NCBI GenBank assembly: GCA_013360215.1
Contig: JABWCP010000012.1
Coordinates: 1 to 64,000, forward strand
Direction of reading: 5' to 3'
DNA from: a bacterium
Lineage (GTDB): Bacteria > CLD3 > SB21
Length of the DNA: 64,000 nt
Shown here: positions 16,807-25,310 of the stretch, in pieces
How the letters are laid out: each line of letters opens with the position of its first letter
How positions within the stretch are numbered: position 1 is the first letter of the stretch
Position numbers and translations under genes: made by a program
The notes under the pieces: generated by a model
What the model was told of the DNA's origin: nothing
Database searches by the model: none
The model's input: the letters and a program-made list of their open reading frames with translations, nothing else

Positions 16807-18459
16807 ATGAAACATTTTCTCATCACGGCTCTGCTGATCACGATGATCGCATGCAAACCGGCTGAAAAACCTAAACCGGAAAAATCTGAAATGCAGAAAA
16901 AAATAGACGAATTTGCCAAAACGCACATCGCCGTCAATATGGACCATCTTTCCGCCAAGGAAAAAGAAATGGTCAAACTACTGGTCAAAGCCGGACAAAT
17001 CGCCGATGGTATTTTTTGGAAACAAACGGATGCGGATGCCGTTAGGCTCCGTGATGAACTGAAAGCCAAAAACGATCCGGCTTCCAAAGAAGCCTACGAA
17101 TACCTGATGATCAATTATGGGCCGTACGATTTGGAAACCAATCGTCGCTTTGTCGGGCAAGGGCCCACCGAACGTCCGTTGACGGGAACGTATTATCCCG
17201 CCGACATGACCAAAGAAGAATTTGAAGCGTATATCAAGGCCAACCCTAAAGAAGAAAAAGAACTGACCGGATTGTATACCGTAGTCGTGCGGGATGGGAA
17301 AAAACTCAAAGCCGTTCCTTTTCATGAAGTGTACAAAGCGGAAGTTACGGCCATAAGCCAATTGCTTGCGCAAGCCGCTGCATTGTGCGAAAATGTCTCC
17401 CTCAAAACATATCTCACCGAGCGCGCCAAAGCCGTATTGACGGACGACTACTACGCATCCGATGTCGCGTGGATGAAACTTAAAGATAACAACATAGACG
17501 TCGTGATCGGCCCCATCGAAAACTACGAAGATCGTCTGTACAACTACAAAACAGCACACGAATGCGCCGTGATGGTCAAAGATCCCGAAGGCACCAAAGA
17601 ACTGCAAATGTTCCAGTCGCACTTGGATGCACTTGAAAAAAACCTCCCGTCTAAAAAAGAATACATTCGCTCCTCGGCCGGCAAAGCCAATGTGCTTGAG
17701 GTGGTCAATATTGTTTACTTCGGCGGCGACTTTCAAAAAGGCGTAAAAACGATTGCTGCATCTTTACCCAACGATCCGAAAGTCCATGATGAATACGGAG
17801 GCAAAAAACAGATGTATAAAAATCTGATGGAAGCTAAGTTTCAAAAAATTCTGCTTCCTCTCGGCGAACGTCTTATCGCACCGGATTCGCGTAAATATAT
17901 AGACATGCATTCGTTTACGACATTCGTAACGATGCACGAAGTGTCGCACACGCTCGGACGCAGTTTTGTCTATGGTAAAGACGATCTGCCTGTTCGTAAT
18001 GCTTTGAAAGAATTGTATTCTGCCATCGAAGAGGCCAAAGCCGACGTTGTCGGTATTTACAATATGGATTATTTTGCCAAACAAGGCATTTACGATGCGG
18101 AAACCATGCGCAAACATTATACAACCTACGTTGTCGGTTTGTTCCGTTCGATCCGATTTGGCGCCGAAGAAGCGCATGGTAAAGCCAACATCGCGCAGTT
18201 AGCATTTTTGCAAGAACAAGGTGCGTTGGGACGTGATGCGCAAGGTTATTGGCAAATTCATCCCGAAAAATTTCAAGCCGGTCTGTCGGCTTTAGCTAAA
18301 GTACTGCTTGAAATCGAAGCCGAAGGAAACTATGACGGAGCTAAGACGTTTATCGAAAAATACGGTAAACTGACCGATGCGATCAAAGCCGACTTGGCCA
18401 AGTTTCACGATATTCCGCGCGATCTCAATACGACATACGATATAATGAATCAACTTTGA
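16807..18459 (+). CDS. M49 (dipeptidyl-peptidase III)-like zinc peptidase lipoprotein
   Basis: The start at 16807 gives a clean lipoprotein signal (KHFLITALLITMIAC) with GGA seven bases upstream; the frame itself opens at 16795. The mature protein (about 535 residues) resembles the DPP III-like zinc hydrolases of Bacteroidetes. The zinc site appears as HEVSH (His377-Glu378...His381) and, 27 residues on, EEAKAD (Glu408-Asp413), the counterpart of the EECRAE motif. Note that the motif is HExxH, not the six-residue HExxGH of classical M49. It follows the tricorn gene by about 30 bases, suggesting a two-step extracytoplasmic peptide-degradation pair. Confidence 0.78.
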   Translation: MKHFLITALLITMIACKPAEKPKPEKSEMQKKIDEFAKTHIAVNMDHLSAKEKEMVKLLVKAGQIADGIFWKQTDADAVRLRDELKAKNDPASKEAYEYLMINYGPYDLETNRRFVGQGPTERPLTGTYYPADMTKEEFEAYIKANPKEEKELTGLYTVVVRDGKKLKAVPFHEVYKAEVTAISQLLAQAAALCENVSLKTYLTERAKAVLTDDYYASDVAWMKLKDNNIDVVIGPIENYEDRLYNYKTAHECAVMVKDPEGTKELQMFQSHLDALEKNLPSKKEYIRSSAGKANVLEVVNIVYFGGDFQKGVKTIAASLPNDPKVHDEYGGKKQMYKNLMEAKFQKILLPLGERLIAPDSRKYIDMHSFTTFVTMHEVSHTLGRSFVYGKDDLPVRNALKELYSAIEEAKADVVGIYNMDYFAKQGIYDAETMRKHYTTYVVGLFRSIRFGAEEAHGKANIAQLAFLQEQGALGRDAQGYWQIHPEKFQAGLSALAKVLLEIEAEGNYDGAKTFIEKYGKLTDAIKADLAKFHDIPRDLNTTYDIMNQL

Positions 18460-18490
18460 TTCGGTCACTTTATAAACCGATGGCGGAATC

Positions 18491-19360
18491 ATGCCCATAG
18501 CCTGGATCAACGGCAAATATGTGCCCGAAGATGAAATAGCTTTGTCGCCCAACGATCGCGGTTTTTTATACGGCGACGGGGCGTTTGAAACGATGCGGTC
18601 CGTGCAATCGCGCATCATCGCATTGCATGCACATATACACCGTTTGAAAACGGCCTGTGAACGATTGCGAATTCCGCTTACACAAGGACCTGAAAATTTC
18701 CGAACGATCATTCAAGAATTGCTCAACCGAAACGCGTTACAAGATGCTTATATACGGATCAGTATAAGCCGCGGCCCGGTTGAGCAATTTGGTTTTGGAT
18801 TTTCCAAAACCATCAAACCGACGTGCCTCCTCGCCGTACGCCCTGCGCCGACGATTCCTGATAATATTTACCAAAAAGGCGTATCTGTCGGATTTCAGAT
18901 CAGTTCACTTTTTGGTTCACACACCGGTGATACGGCCATCAAATCATTGAGCGCGGTGGAATACGTTCTTGCCAAACAATCGGCGCTTGAGAATAAATGC
19001 TACGATATGTTATTGATGGATTCGATCGAACGCGTGTACGAGGGCACCTCCAGTAATGTATTTGTCGTCCGTCAAGGTGCGTTGTGCACGCCGCCGGTTC
19101 ATAGCGGCATACTTCCGGGTATTACGCGCGCACGGGTCATCACTTTGGCTGAAACAAAACTTCATCTGCCCGTGCGGGAAATCTTGTTTTCTAAACAAGA
19201 TGTACTGACCGCAGAAGAGGTTTTTTTGACGAATACCAATATTGATGTATTGCCGGTAACCGTCGCAGGTGAACAAACCATAGGCAATGGCTTACCTGGA
19301 AAAATCACACAATCATTACTTCAACTGTACCGCCAAACTCTGATCGAAATCCTTGAATAA
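18491..19360 (+). CDS. pabC: aminodeoxychorismate lyase-type class IV aminotransferase
   Basis: A 289-residue fold-type IV PLP enzyme. WINGKYVP and SPNDRGFLYGDGAFETMR begin the protein, the PLP lysine is Lys151 in AIKSLSAVEYVLAK, and EGTSSNVFVV plus SGILPGITR form the cofactor phosphate and substrate loops. The family includes PabC, D-alanine aminotransferase and branched-chain aminotransferase. The immediate downstream pabB gene, overlapping by eight bases, makes PabC (release of pyruvate from aminodeoxychorismate to give p-aminobenzoate for folate) the best call. GGCGGA precedes the ATG. Confidence 0.85.
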   Translation: MPIAWINGKYVPEDEIALSPNDRGFLYGDGAFETMRSVQSRIIALHAHIHRLKTACERLRIPLTQGPENFRTIIQELLNRNALQDAYIRISISRGPVEQFGFGFSKTIKPTCLLAVRPAPTIPDNIYQKGVSVGFQISSLFGSHTGDTAIKSLSAVEYVLAKQSALENKCYDMLLMDSIERVYEGTSSNVFVVRQGALCTPPVHSGILPGITRARVITLAETKLHLPVREILFSKQDVLTAEEVFLTNTNIDVLPVTVAGEQTIGNGLPGKITQSLLQLYRQTLIEILE

Positions 19361-20756
19361 AGCATCCGACGTACATAGCGAACCTTGGGATTGGCCGAAC
19401 GATATTTGGTCACTGTATCGTACGATCGCCGCCTCTCCGCGATTTATTTTTTTATACAGTTCGTTGCTACAACCATCGTACGGCCGATATTCATACCTTG
19501 CATGCGACCCTTCCATCGTTTTTAAATGTACCTCTCATCACAACGAGATTACTACAGCGACCGGCGTGACGTCTATGGACGGGAACCCCTTCGATTGCAT
19601 GTACGATCTGATGCAACAATATGCCGCGCCAAAAAATCACGGCAACGTTGATTTTTGTACAGACGGCTGGTTTGGATATTGGGGTTATGATACGCGCGAT
19701 CATCTGGAAAAAGTCGCATCACACGCCCGCATGTGTTTGAATACGTCCGATGCGTTATGGATGAAATTTGACGCCGTTATCGTTTTAGATCACCAAGAGC
19801 ATCAGGCGCGGATTACCGGTACTCGTACCGGCATTCAGAAATTACGCGAGCGCCTTCAACAACCTGTAGCCTCGTATCCTGAAAAACCGCTTCAATTTAA
19901 AATTCATCCGACCGAAACCCGTGCATCATACATTCAAAAAATTAACTCCCTGCATGAATCAATCGCTGCGGGCGATGTGTACGAAGTCAATCTATCGCAG
20001 CGTTTTGATGTGACGGTAGATGGCTACGATCCGAACGTGTACAGTCGTATTTTTAGATCGTTGGTCGAAACAAGTCCCGCGCCTTTTTCGGCGATTATTC
20101 AATGCGATGAAACAGCTGTAATCAGTTCATCACCTGAGCTCTTTTTGCAAATGCATCAAAATATATGCACCAGCAAACCGATCAAAGGCACACGGCCACG
20201 CACGGGTAATTTTGATTCCGACGAAAAAAATTATTTCGATTTACAAACCGATGAAAAAGATCGCGCCGAAAATCTCATGATCGTTGATCTCGTCCGCAAT
20301 GATCTTGGGCGCGTTTCACAGGCGGGCTCTGTTGTTACGAAAGATCTTTTTGCTGTCGAAACGTACGCCACCGTTTTTCAGATGGTTTCTACGATACAGA
20401 GCCGATTGTCCGAACATGCTACGATGATGGATGCCGTGAAAGCAGCATTTCCGCCCGGTTCGATGACAGGCGCCCCCAAAATAAGCGCCATGCAACATAT
20501 CGAATCGTTAGAACCTTATAAGCGCAGTGTTTATGCCGGCGCTATCGGCTGGATGCAAGCTTCGGGGGAAACAATGTTATCGGTGGTAATTCGAACACTT
20601 ATTTTCAACGGAGCCTCCGGTTATTTTCAAACCGGCGGGGCCATCGTGTGGGATTCTATACCCGATGAGGAGTATCAGGAGTGTTGGGATAAAGCTCAGG
20701 GAATTCTGCGCGCGCTTGAAAAATTGGGAGTAATTAACTTACCGGTATATATATAA
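19353..20756 (+). CDS. pabB: aminodeoxychorismate synthase component I
   Basis: A 467-residue chorismate-utilising enzyme of folate synthesis. Conserved stretches are DVYEVNLSQRF, SSSPELFL, PIKGTRPR, DRAENLMIVDLVRNDLGRV and the C-terminal PPGSMTGAPKISAM...YAGAIGW. The lysine in PIKGT is the active-site residue that distinguishes PabB from anthranilate synthase (Ala there). Translation appears to start at TTG 19353, inside the end of pabC, because the next Met is about 75 residues in and would remove conserved sequence. No glutamine amidotransferase (PabA) gene is adjacent; it must be shared or lie elsewhere. Confidence 0.9.
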   Translation: MNKASDVHSEPWDWPNDIWSLYRTIAASPRFIFLYSSLLQPSYGRYSYLACDPSIVFKCTSHHNEITTATGVTSMDGNPFDCMYDLMQQYAAPKNHGNVDFCTDGWFGYWGYDTRDHLEKVASHARMCLNTSDALWMKFDAVIVLDHQEHQARITGTRTGIQKLRERLQQPVASYPEKPLQFKIHPTETRASYIQKINSLHESIAAGDVYEVNLSQRFDVTVDGYDPNVYSRIFRSLVETSPAPFSAIIQCDETAVISSSPELFLQMHQNICTSKPIKGTRPRTGNFDSDEKNYFDLQTDEKDRAENLMIVDLVRNDLGRVSQAGSVVTKDLFAVETYATVFQMVSTIQSRLSEHATMMDAVKAAFPPGSMTGAPKISAMQHIESLEPYKRSVYAGAIGWMQASGETMLSVVIRTLIFNGASGYFQTGGAIVWDSIPDEEYQECWDKAQGILRALEKLGVINLPVYI

Positions 20757-20863
20757 CCTATACGTCATTCTATCGCCCATCGTCACATCATCTGCAATGC
20801 CTAGCCGAACCAGCTTTTTAGATTCTTCAAAATTTCATTTTTATTTTTTGTCAGCAAAAGCGG

Positions 20864-21883
20864 CTATTTGAAAAGCGCATCCATCGAGTAACCTTTGGCA
20901 TCAATGCTTTTTTTGTATTTTTCGTACATTGAACGCAAAATTTCTGTTGATACGACATGGGTGATGCCGTAACGGTATTCTGTTTTAAGGCGAGCGTACA
21001 GTTCACCCTTATATAAACTTGGCGCAGGAATTTCCTGTGTAAAACCGGGATCCGGCATCAGATAATATTCCTGCGTAGCGGATATGGATTTCGCCACGCC
21101 CACAAGTTCAAAATTGGGCACCCCGTCTTTGATGGCGAGCACGATCCCTCCACTGAGTCCTTCATTCATCGGCGCATCGGTCAGAAAGGAACCGTTACGA
21201 TCGCGATTGGGACTGCTCACTGTGCCTTTGGTTACCATTTTAAAACCCATCGGATAACCGATCACGTACACAAATGAACCCCATCGTAATTTTTTGGATT
21301 TCCCGATCGGATATCCGAAAACATGCACGGGTTCCTGTGGCATATGATCAAATGAACGGCCGATGATCGCGATATCATTTTTGCTATCTATGGCTAAAAC
21401 TTCCAACTCTCCGCCTTCCGGCAAATCGCGTATAAAATTGCTTTGACGTTGAAGAAAAGACACCGACTGGACATGCCCGCTCGGATAATAAGAATACACC
21501 GTATCCGAAAATTCGACAACATGCGCACACGTAAGTAAAGCCACACGTTTGGTATCATAATAAATCACCGTCGCCGTACCGGACACAGAGGCTTGCGTAT
21601 TAAGATAACGGTACGCGTATTTTTCTGCTGCACCGGCGCGCACCGCCGTCGGAGTTACGGCAAATTTTTCATCAAAATAGTACGAATTATAAAACGCCGT
21701 GGAGAACATGATTTTTACCGAAGCGCTGATCTCTTCCAATTGATCCGAACTGCTTCGGTATGGGAATTCGCTGTCGTATTCATTATCAAATAAGGTCGGA
21801 TAAGCCGCTTGGCGAATACGTGACGAACACGAAAGCAAGAGGCCAAATGCGATAATGACCATCATACGCAATAATGTTTTCAT
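20864..21883 (-). CDS. trypsin-like (PA clan) serine protease lipoprotein
   Basis: A 339-residue exported protein with a lipobox (FGLLLSC, Cys19). The PA-clan triad can be followed: His121 in LLTCAHVV, Asp170 in SKNDIAII, and Ser244 in NEGLSGGIV, where the usual GDSGG is replaced by GLSGG. It has a FGYPIGKSKKLRWG/VIGYPMGFKMV segment typical of HtrA-like folds but no PDZ domain. About 100 residues before the protease domain are unassigned. It stands alone between convergent pabB and the recombinase. Family assignment is good; substrate unknown. Confidence 0.8.
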   Translation of the reverse strand: MKTLLRMMVIIAFGLLLSCSSRIRQAAYPTLFDNEYDSEFPYRSSSDQLEEISASVKIMFSTAFYNSYYFDEKFAVTPTAVRAGAAEKYAYRYLNTQASVSGTATVIYYDTKRVALLTCAHVVEFSDTVYSYYPSGHVQSVSFLQRQSNFIRDLPEGGELEVLAIDSKNDIAIIGRSFDHMPQEPVHVFGYPIGKSKKLRWGSFVYVIGYPMGFKMVTKGTVSSPNRDRNGSFLTDAPMNEGLSGGIVLAIKDGVPNFELVGVAKSISATQEYYLMPDPGFTQEIPAPSLYKGELYARLKTEYRYGITHVVSTEILRSMYEKYKKSIDAKGYSMDALFK

Positions 21884-21996
21884 AAAATTTCCCCGATTTA
21901 GTTTAACGATGAACCTTTTCGCATCTCTACCGGCTTTACACGAGATAAGTTAATCCGACAGATTGGTTTTCGCATCGGTAGTTAAGGCTCACAATG

Positions 21997-22065
21997 CAAA
22001 ATACATTTAAAGTGTAGTCAAATCCACGATCAATAAATACGATATTTTGAGAAGAATGTATTTTG
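21997..22065. repeat. 11-bp inverted repeat beside the recombinase gene
   Basis: CAAAATACATT at 21997-22007 is repeated as its perfect reverse complement AATGTATTTTG at 22055-22065, 47 bases apart, about 55 bases beyond the 3' end of the recombinase gene. It could be a recombination site, a binding site or an mRNA structure. AT-rich repeats of this length can occur by chance. Confidence 0.45.
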
Positions 22066-22120
22066 TATGATCTCACATATCGTTACATCGGGGTAATTAA
22101 TATTATTCCATGCAATGCGC

Positions 22121-23053
22121 CTAATAAGATTCTTGAAAGCAGTTTATTTTTCTGCGCCAGGGGCGATAACGCCTGTCCGCATACGCGGATCGTGATAAAC
22201 GTTTAGGAAGTGCAGTAAACGCTTGCATGTGGTCCAACGGGTGATCAATCTGGTTGAATTCACGTGCTTGCAATTGGATATATTGCAGCGTGGGATTGAT
22301 ACTGCGATGACCGAGTACACGCTGGATCGTCATCAGATCCGTACCGTTTTCATAAAGATGTGTCGCCAAGCTATGACGCAGGGCATGCATATTGAGTTGT
22401 TTACTGAGCCGGCTTCTTTTTTGTAATGTACGGAAAAGCCCTTGCACATAACGATCGGCAAGCGGTTCATCCCCTATTTGCCCTGGAAAAAGCCACCGTT
22501 GCTTCGGTTGCGTACGCAGATAATTTTCTATATGAATTAAAAGCGTCGCATTCATAGGTACATAACGCGCTCTGCCGCCTTTGGCATAGCGCACCAAAAT
22601 AAGCATGCGCTCCCGATCAATGTCGCGCTGCCGAACATGCAAAAGCTCATTCAATCGCATACCCGTCGCATAAATCATCATAAAAATAAGCCGATATTTT
22701 GCGTTAGGTTCATGCGTCAAAAGCCGCTCGACTTCACTAATGGACAGAACAACCGGAAGGCGTTTCTCACGCGTCGGTCGCGGCATCGGAAAATGATTGA
22801 TAACCACGCCCAAGGTTTGTTCGTATAGAAACTTTATCGCGCTATAGACGATATTAACGCCGGACCAACTGTAGTTTTTTGTTTCACGCAAAAACATAAG
22901 ATATCGCCCAATCTCGTCGTCGCGGATAGTTTCTGGCGCTTTTTGAAAATGCATCAAAAAACAACGCACTCTGTAGGTGTACACGTCAACCGTTCTATCA
23001 CTCATGTTTCTCAATTTCATTTCCATGACCATACGTTGAATAATATTTTCCAT
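22121..23053 (-). CDS. tyrosine recombinase / site-specific integrase
   Basis: A 310-residue phage-integrase family protein. An N-terminal SAM-like DNA-binding domain (about 1-85) precedes the catalytic domain. The active residues are all present: Arg133 (GMRLNEL), Lys158 (YAKGG), His223-x-x-Arg226 (HALRHS), His249 (LGHRS) and Tyr258 (QYIQL). A basic C-terminal extension of about 40 residues (RRYRPWRRK) follows. It resembles the integrase often found beside IS91-type elements or in solitary integron-like loci, but there is no transposase, attC array or phage gene nearby. The start is uncertain: several Met codons occur in the first 17 residues and none has a clear ribosome-binding site. Confidence 0.88.
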   Translation of the reverse strand: MENIIQRMVMEMKLRNMSDRTVDVYTYRVRCFLMHFQKAPETIRDDEIGRYLMFLRETKNYSWSGVNIVYSAIKFLYEQTLGVVINHFPMPRPTREKRLPVVLSISEVERLLTHEPNAKYRLIFMMIYATGMRLNELLHVRQRDIDRERMLILVRYAKGGRARYVPMNATLLIHIENYLRTQPKQRWLFPGQIGDEPLADRYVQGLFRTLQKRSRLSKQLNMHALRHSLATHLYENGTDLMTIQRVLGHRSINPTLQYIQLQAREFNQIDHPLDHMQAFTALPKRLSRSAYADRRYRPWRRKINCFQESY

Positions 23054-23156
23054 AACTGTGGTGGGTTAGATGATGAAGTATATTGAATGAAACTATCATA
23101 ATTTAGATGCGTATTCACGATCAATCCTCTATCATCTCTCTAAAAAGGAAACGCTT

Positions 23157-23627
23157 ATGCGCGGCTTCACACGATTGTTTTTCGTACACCTAAATTTAGG
23201 TATTTTTGGTTTGGCTCTTATTACACCGTGCCTAGGGCAAAGCCGGTCTCAAACTGATTCCGTGGCGGCCGTTAGAAAATTACATTTAAGTGCACTCAAC
23301 AAAACCCTTGAAGGCCGTGAATCATTACCGGCGGATTCGGTTTTTAAAAACCTGCAGACCATCGGGGGATTTGAAGCCGGGTTAATGCCGGTCATTATGG
23401 AAAAATGGAGTATCGCTTTGGGGGTCGGTTGCGACTATTGCCACGATACAAATAACTGGGCTTCGGATGCTATTCACGAAAAAAAGACGGCGCGTCAGAT
23501 GGCCGGACCACTCAATGAAGCGATACGTAATGTACTTAGCAAAATTGACGGACTAAGTGAACGACCTGTGGTCAATTGCGCAACATGCCATCGCGGCGAA
23601 GTCAAACCGGCTACGCGGGTAAAATAA
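23157..23627 (+). CDS. exported di-haem c-type cytochrome, reaction-centre cytochrome-like
   Basis: A 156-residue protein with a signal peptide (cleavage near LGQ) and two haem c-binding CxxCH motifs: Cys92-x-x-Cys95-His96 (CDYCH) and Cys141-x-x-Cys144-His145 (CATCH). The segment FKNLQTIGG...MEKWSIALGVGCDYCH and the closing CATCHRGE match the small proteins related to the photosynthetic reaction-centre cytochrome subunit (CytoC_RC), which are widespread in non-phototrophs. There is no photosystem gene here, so electron transfer in respiration is more likely. AAAGGA precedes the ATG. A weak hairpin (23657-23670) follows. Confidence 0.8.
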   Translation: MRGFTRLFFVHLNLGIFGLALITPCLGQSRSQTDSVAAVRKLHLSALNKTLEGRESLPADSVFKNLQTIGGFEAGLMPVIMEKWSIALGVGCDYCHDTNNWASDAIHEKKTARQMAGPLNEAIRNVLSKIDGLSERPVVNCATCHRGEVKPATRVK

Positions 23628-23691
23628 ATCAATTCAAGCCATTTATAGCCGAAATACCTTTCACGAAAGGCTTTTGTCATACTATAAAATA

Positions 23692-23706
23692 ATCACATTG
23701 TGTGAT
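23692..23706. promoter_or_regulatory. 15-bp palindrome ATCACA-TTG-TGTGAT
   Basis: Perfect inverted repeat 35 bases upstream of the pnt promoter. Its half-sites are those of CRP-type operators in the opposite arrangement (TCACA inside, TGTGA outside). It may be an operator or chance. Confidence 0.3.
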
Positions 23707-23739
23707 GCATAGGCCGATTTCTTCAAAAATAGTCCCCTC

Positions 23740-23768
23740 TTGAATACTCTTTTTTTTTAGCGTACAAT
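23740..23768 (+). promoter_or_regulatory. sigma70-type promoter of the pnt operon
   Basis: TTGAAT (23740-23745) and TACAAT (23763-23768) with a 17-base spacer containing a T tract. The predicted start is about 80 bases before pntAA. Confidence 0.6.
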
Positions 23769-23855
23769 ATGACCGAAGTCATTCTTTTTCCCGTCTCATG
23801 ACTCTTAATTAAGTGTGAATTTGCATACACCCCCGGCTATTAAGGAGATTATTCC

Positions 23856-24980
23856 GTGGTCATAGGAATTCCCAAAGAAACTGCAGCAGGCGAAAACCGC
23901 GTTGCCGTGACGCCCGATACTGCTGCCAAACTCATCAAAATGGGGTTTGAAGTCCGCGTCGAAAAAAGCGCCGGCCAAAATGCTCATTATACGGATGAAC
24001 AATACACCAAACATGGCGCGGCCATTGCCGCTACGGCGACAGACCTGCTCGGTCAGTCGGATATCATTCTCAAAGTTCAAAAACCCAGCGATGCGGAAAT
24101 CAAACAAATCAAAAAAGGCGCATTGCTGATTTCGTTTGTGTATGGGCTAAATTATCCGCAAGTGCCCAAAGCGTGTGCTGAAGCGGGCGTCAATCTGATG
24201 TCCATGGACTTCATTCCGCGCACTACACTGGCTCAAAAAATGGATGCCCTGAGTTCACAATATAACATCGCCGGCTATAAAGCCGTTCTGATGTGTGCTG
24301 CGGCTTTCGGTAAAATGTTCCCTCTGATGATGACGGCCGCCGGTACGATTTCACCGGCCAAAGTTGTGATCATGGGCGCCGGCGTTGCCGGATTGCAGGC
24401 TATAGGAACGGCTCGCCGTCTCGGTGCTGTCGTCGAAGTGTCCGACGTGCGCGCTGCGGTCAAAGAAGAAGTGCAGAGTCTCGGCGGTAAATTCATCGAA
24501 GTGCCCGGTGCTGAAAATATGCAGGATGCCGGCGGATATGCCAAAGAAGCCTCGGCAGAATTTCTGCAAAAACAAAAAGAATTACTTTTCAAACACATCA
24601 CCGAAGCCGATATCGTCATTACCACCGCGCTGGTACCCGGTAAAAAAGCACCTGTGCTCGTCACCGAAGAAATGATCAAACACATGCGCCACGGTTCCAT
24701 CGTTTTGGATATGGCGGTCGAATTTGGCGGAAATTGCGAAGTCAGCGAAGTCGGTAAAACCGTAACCAAACACGGTGTAACAATTATCGGCGAATCCAAT
24801 ATTCCCGCTACCGTACCTACGCATGCCAGCGAATTGTATTCCAAAAACCTGCTCGCATTGCTTCAGTACATCGCCAAAGACGGCAACCTCCAGCTCAAAC
24901 TGGAAGATGAAATCGTCAAGTCGGCGTTACTGGTACACAATGGCGCGGTAGTCAACGAACGCATTAAACAAGTTTTATAA
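23856..24980 (+). CDS. pntAA: NAD(P) transhydrogenase subunit alpha, NAD-binding part
   Basis: The 374-residue domain I of the proton-translocating transhydrogenase, which passes hydride from NADH to NADP+ using the proton gradient. It has the alanine dehydrogenase/PNT fold: IGIPKETAAGENRVAVTPD at the N-terminus and the NAD site GAGVAGLQAIGTARRLGA followed by the acidic DVR. The split into pntAA and pntAB, with no fused membrane part, is the normal three-gene form. GTG is the start, with AAGGAG seven to eight bases upstream. pntAB follows after 21 bases. Confidence 0.96.
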   Translation: MVIGIPKETAAGENRVAVTPDTAAKLIKMGFEVRVEKSAGQNAHYTDEQYTKHGAAIAATATDLLGQSDIILKVQKPSDAEIKQIKKGALLISFVYGLNYPQVPKACAEAGVNLMSMDFIPRTTLAQKMDALSSQYNIAGYKAVLMCAAAFGKMFPLMMTAAGTISPAKVVIMGAGVAGLQAIGTARRLGAVVEVSDVRAAVKEEVQSLGGKFIEVPGAENMQDAGGYAKEASAEFLQKQKELLFKHITEADIVITTALVPGKKAPVLVTEEMIKHMRHGSIVLDMAVEFGGNCEVSEVGKTVTKHGVTIIGESNIPATVPTHASELYSKNLLALLQYIAKDGNLQLKLEDEIVKSALLVHNGAVVNERIKQVL

Positions 24981-25001
24981 CCGATCCCGGAGGATATATA
25001 T

Positions 25002-25280
25002 ATGGGTGATATCGTTATGCTCATCACGGTTTTTGTGCTCGCCTGTTTCGTGGGCGTGGAATTGATTTCCAAAGTACCCCCGACGCTGCACACACCGCTG
25101 ATGTCCGGTTCCAATGCTATTTCGGGCATTACCATCGTAGGCTCGCTGATCAGTGCCGGTATCGGTGAAATGACTATCAGCACTATTTTGGGCGTGATTG
25201 CTGTGGCTTTTGCCATGATCAATGTGGTCGGCGGTTATCTTGTCACTGACCGTATGCTCAAAATGTTTAAAAGAAAATAA
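25002..25280 (+). CDS. pntAB: NAD(P) transhydrogenase subunit alpha, membrane part
   Basis: A 92-residue membrane protein with about three to four hydrophobic helices, corresponding to the domain II part of the alpha subunit. The LISKVPPTLHTPLMSGSNAISGI stretch (about residues 22-44) is a hallmark of the proton-channel region. GGAGG lies before the ATG. It sits between pntAA and pntB in one operon. Confidence 0.95.
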   Translation: MGDIVMLITVFVLACFVGVELISKVPPTLHTPLMSGSNAISGITIVGSLISAGIGEMTISTILGVIAVAFAMINVVGGYLVTDRMLKMFKRK

Positions 25281-25310
25281 TTTTCTCAGCGATAAACCAA
25301 CAGGTTCACT

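Noticed and set aside
22121-23053. IS91-type transposon or integron
   Set aside because: Only the recombinase is present; there is no transposase, no attC-like array and no conserved transposon ends.
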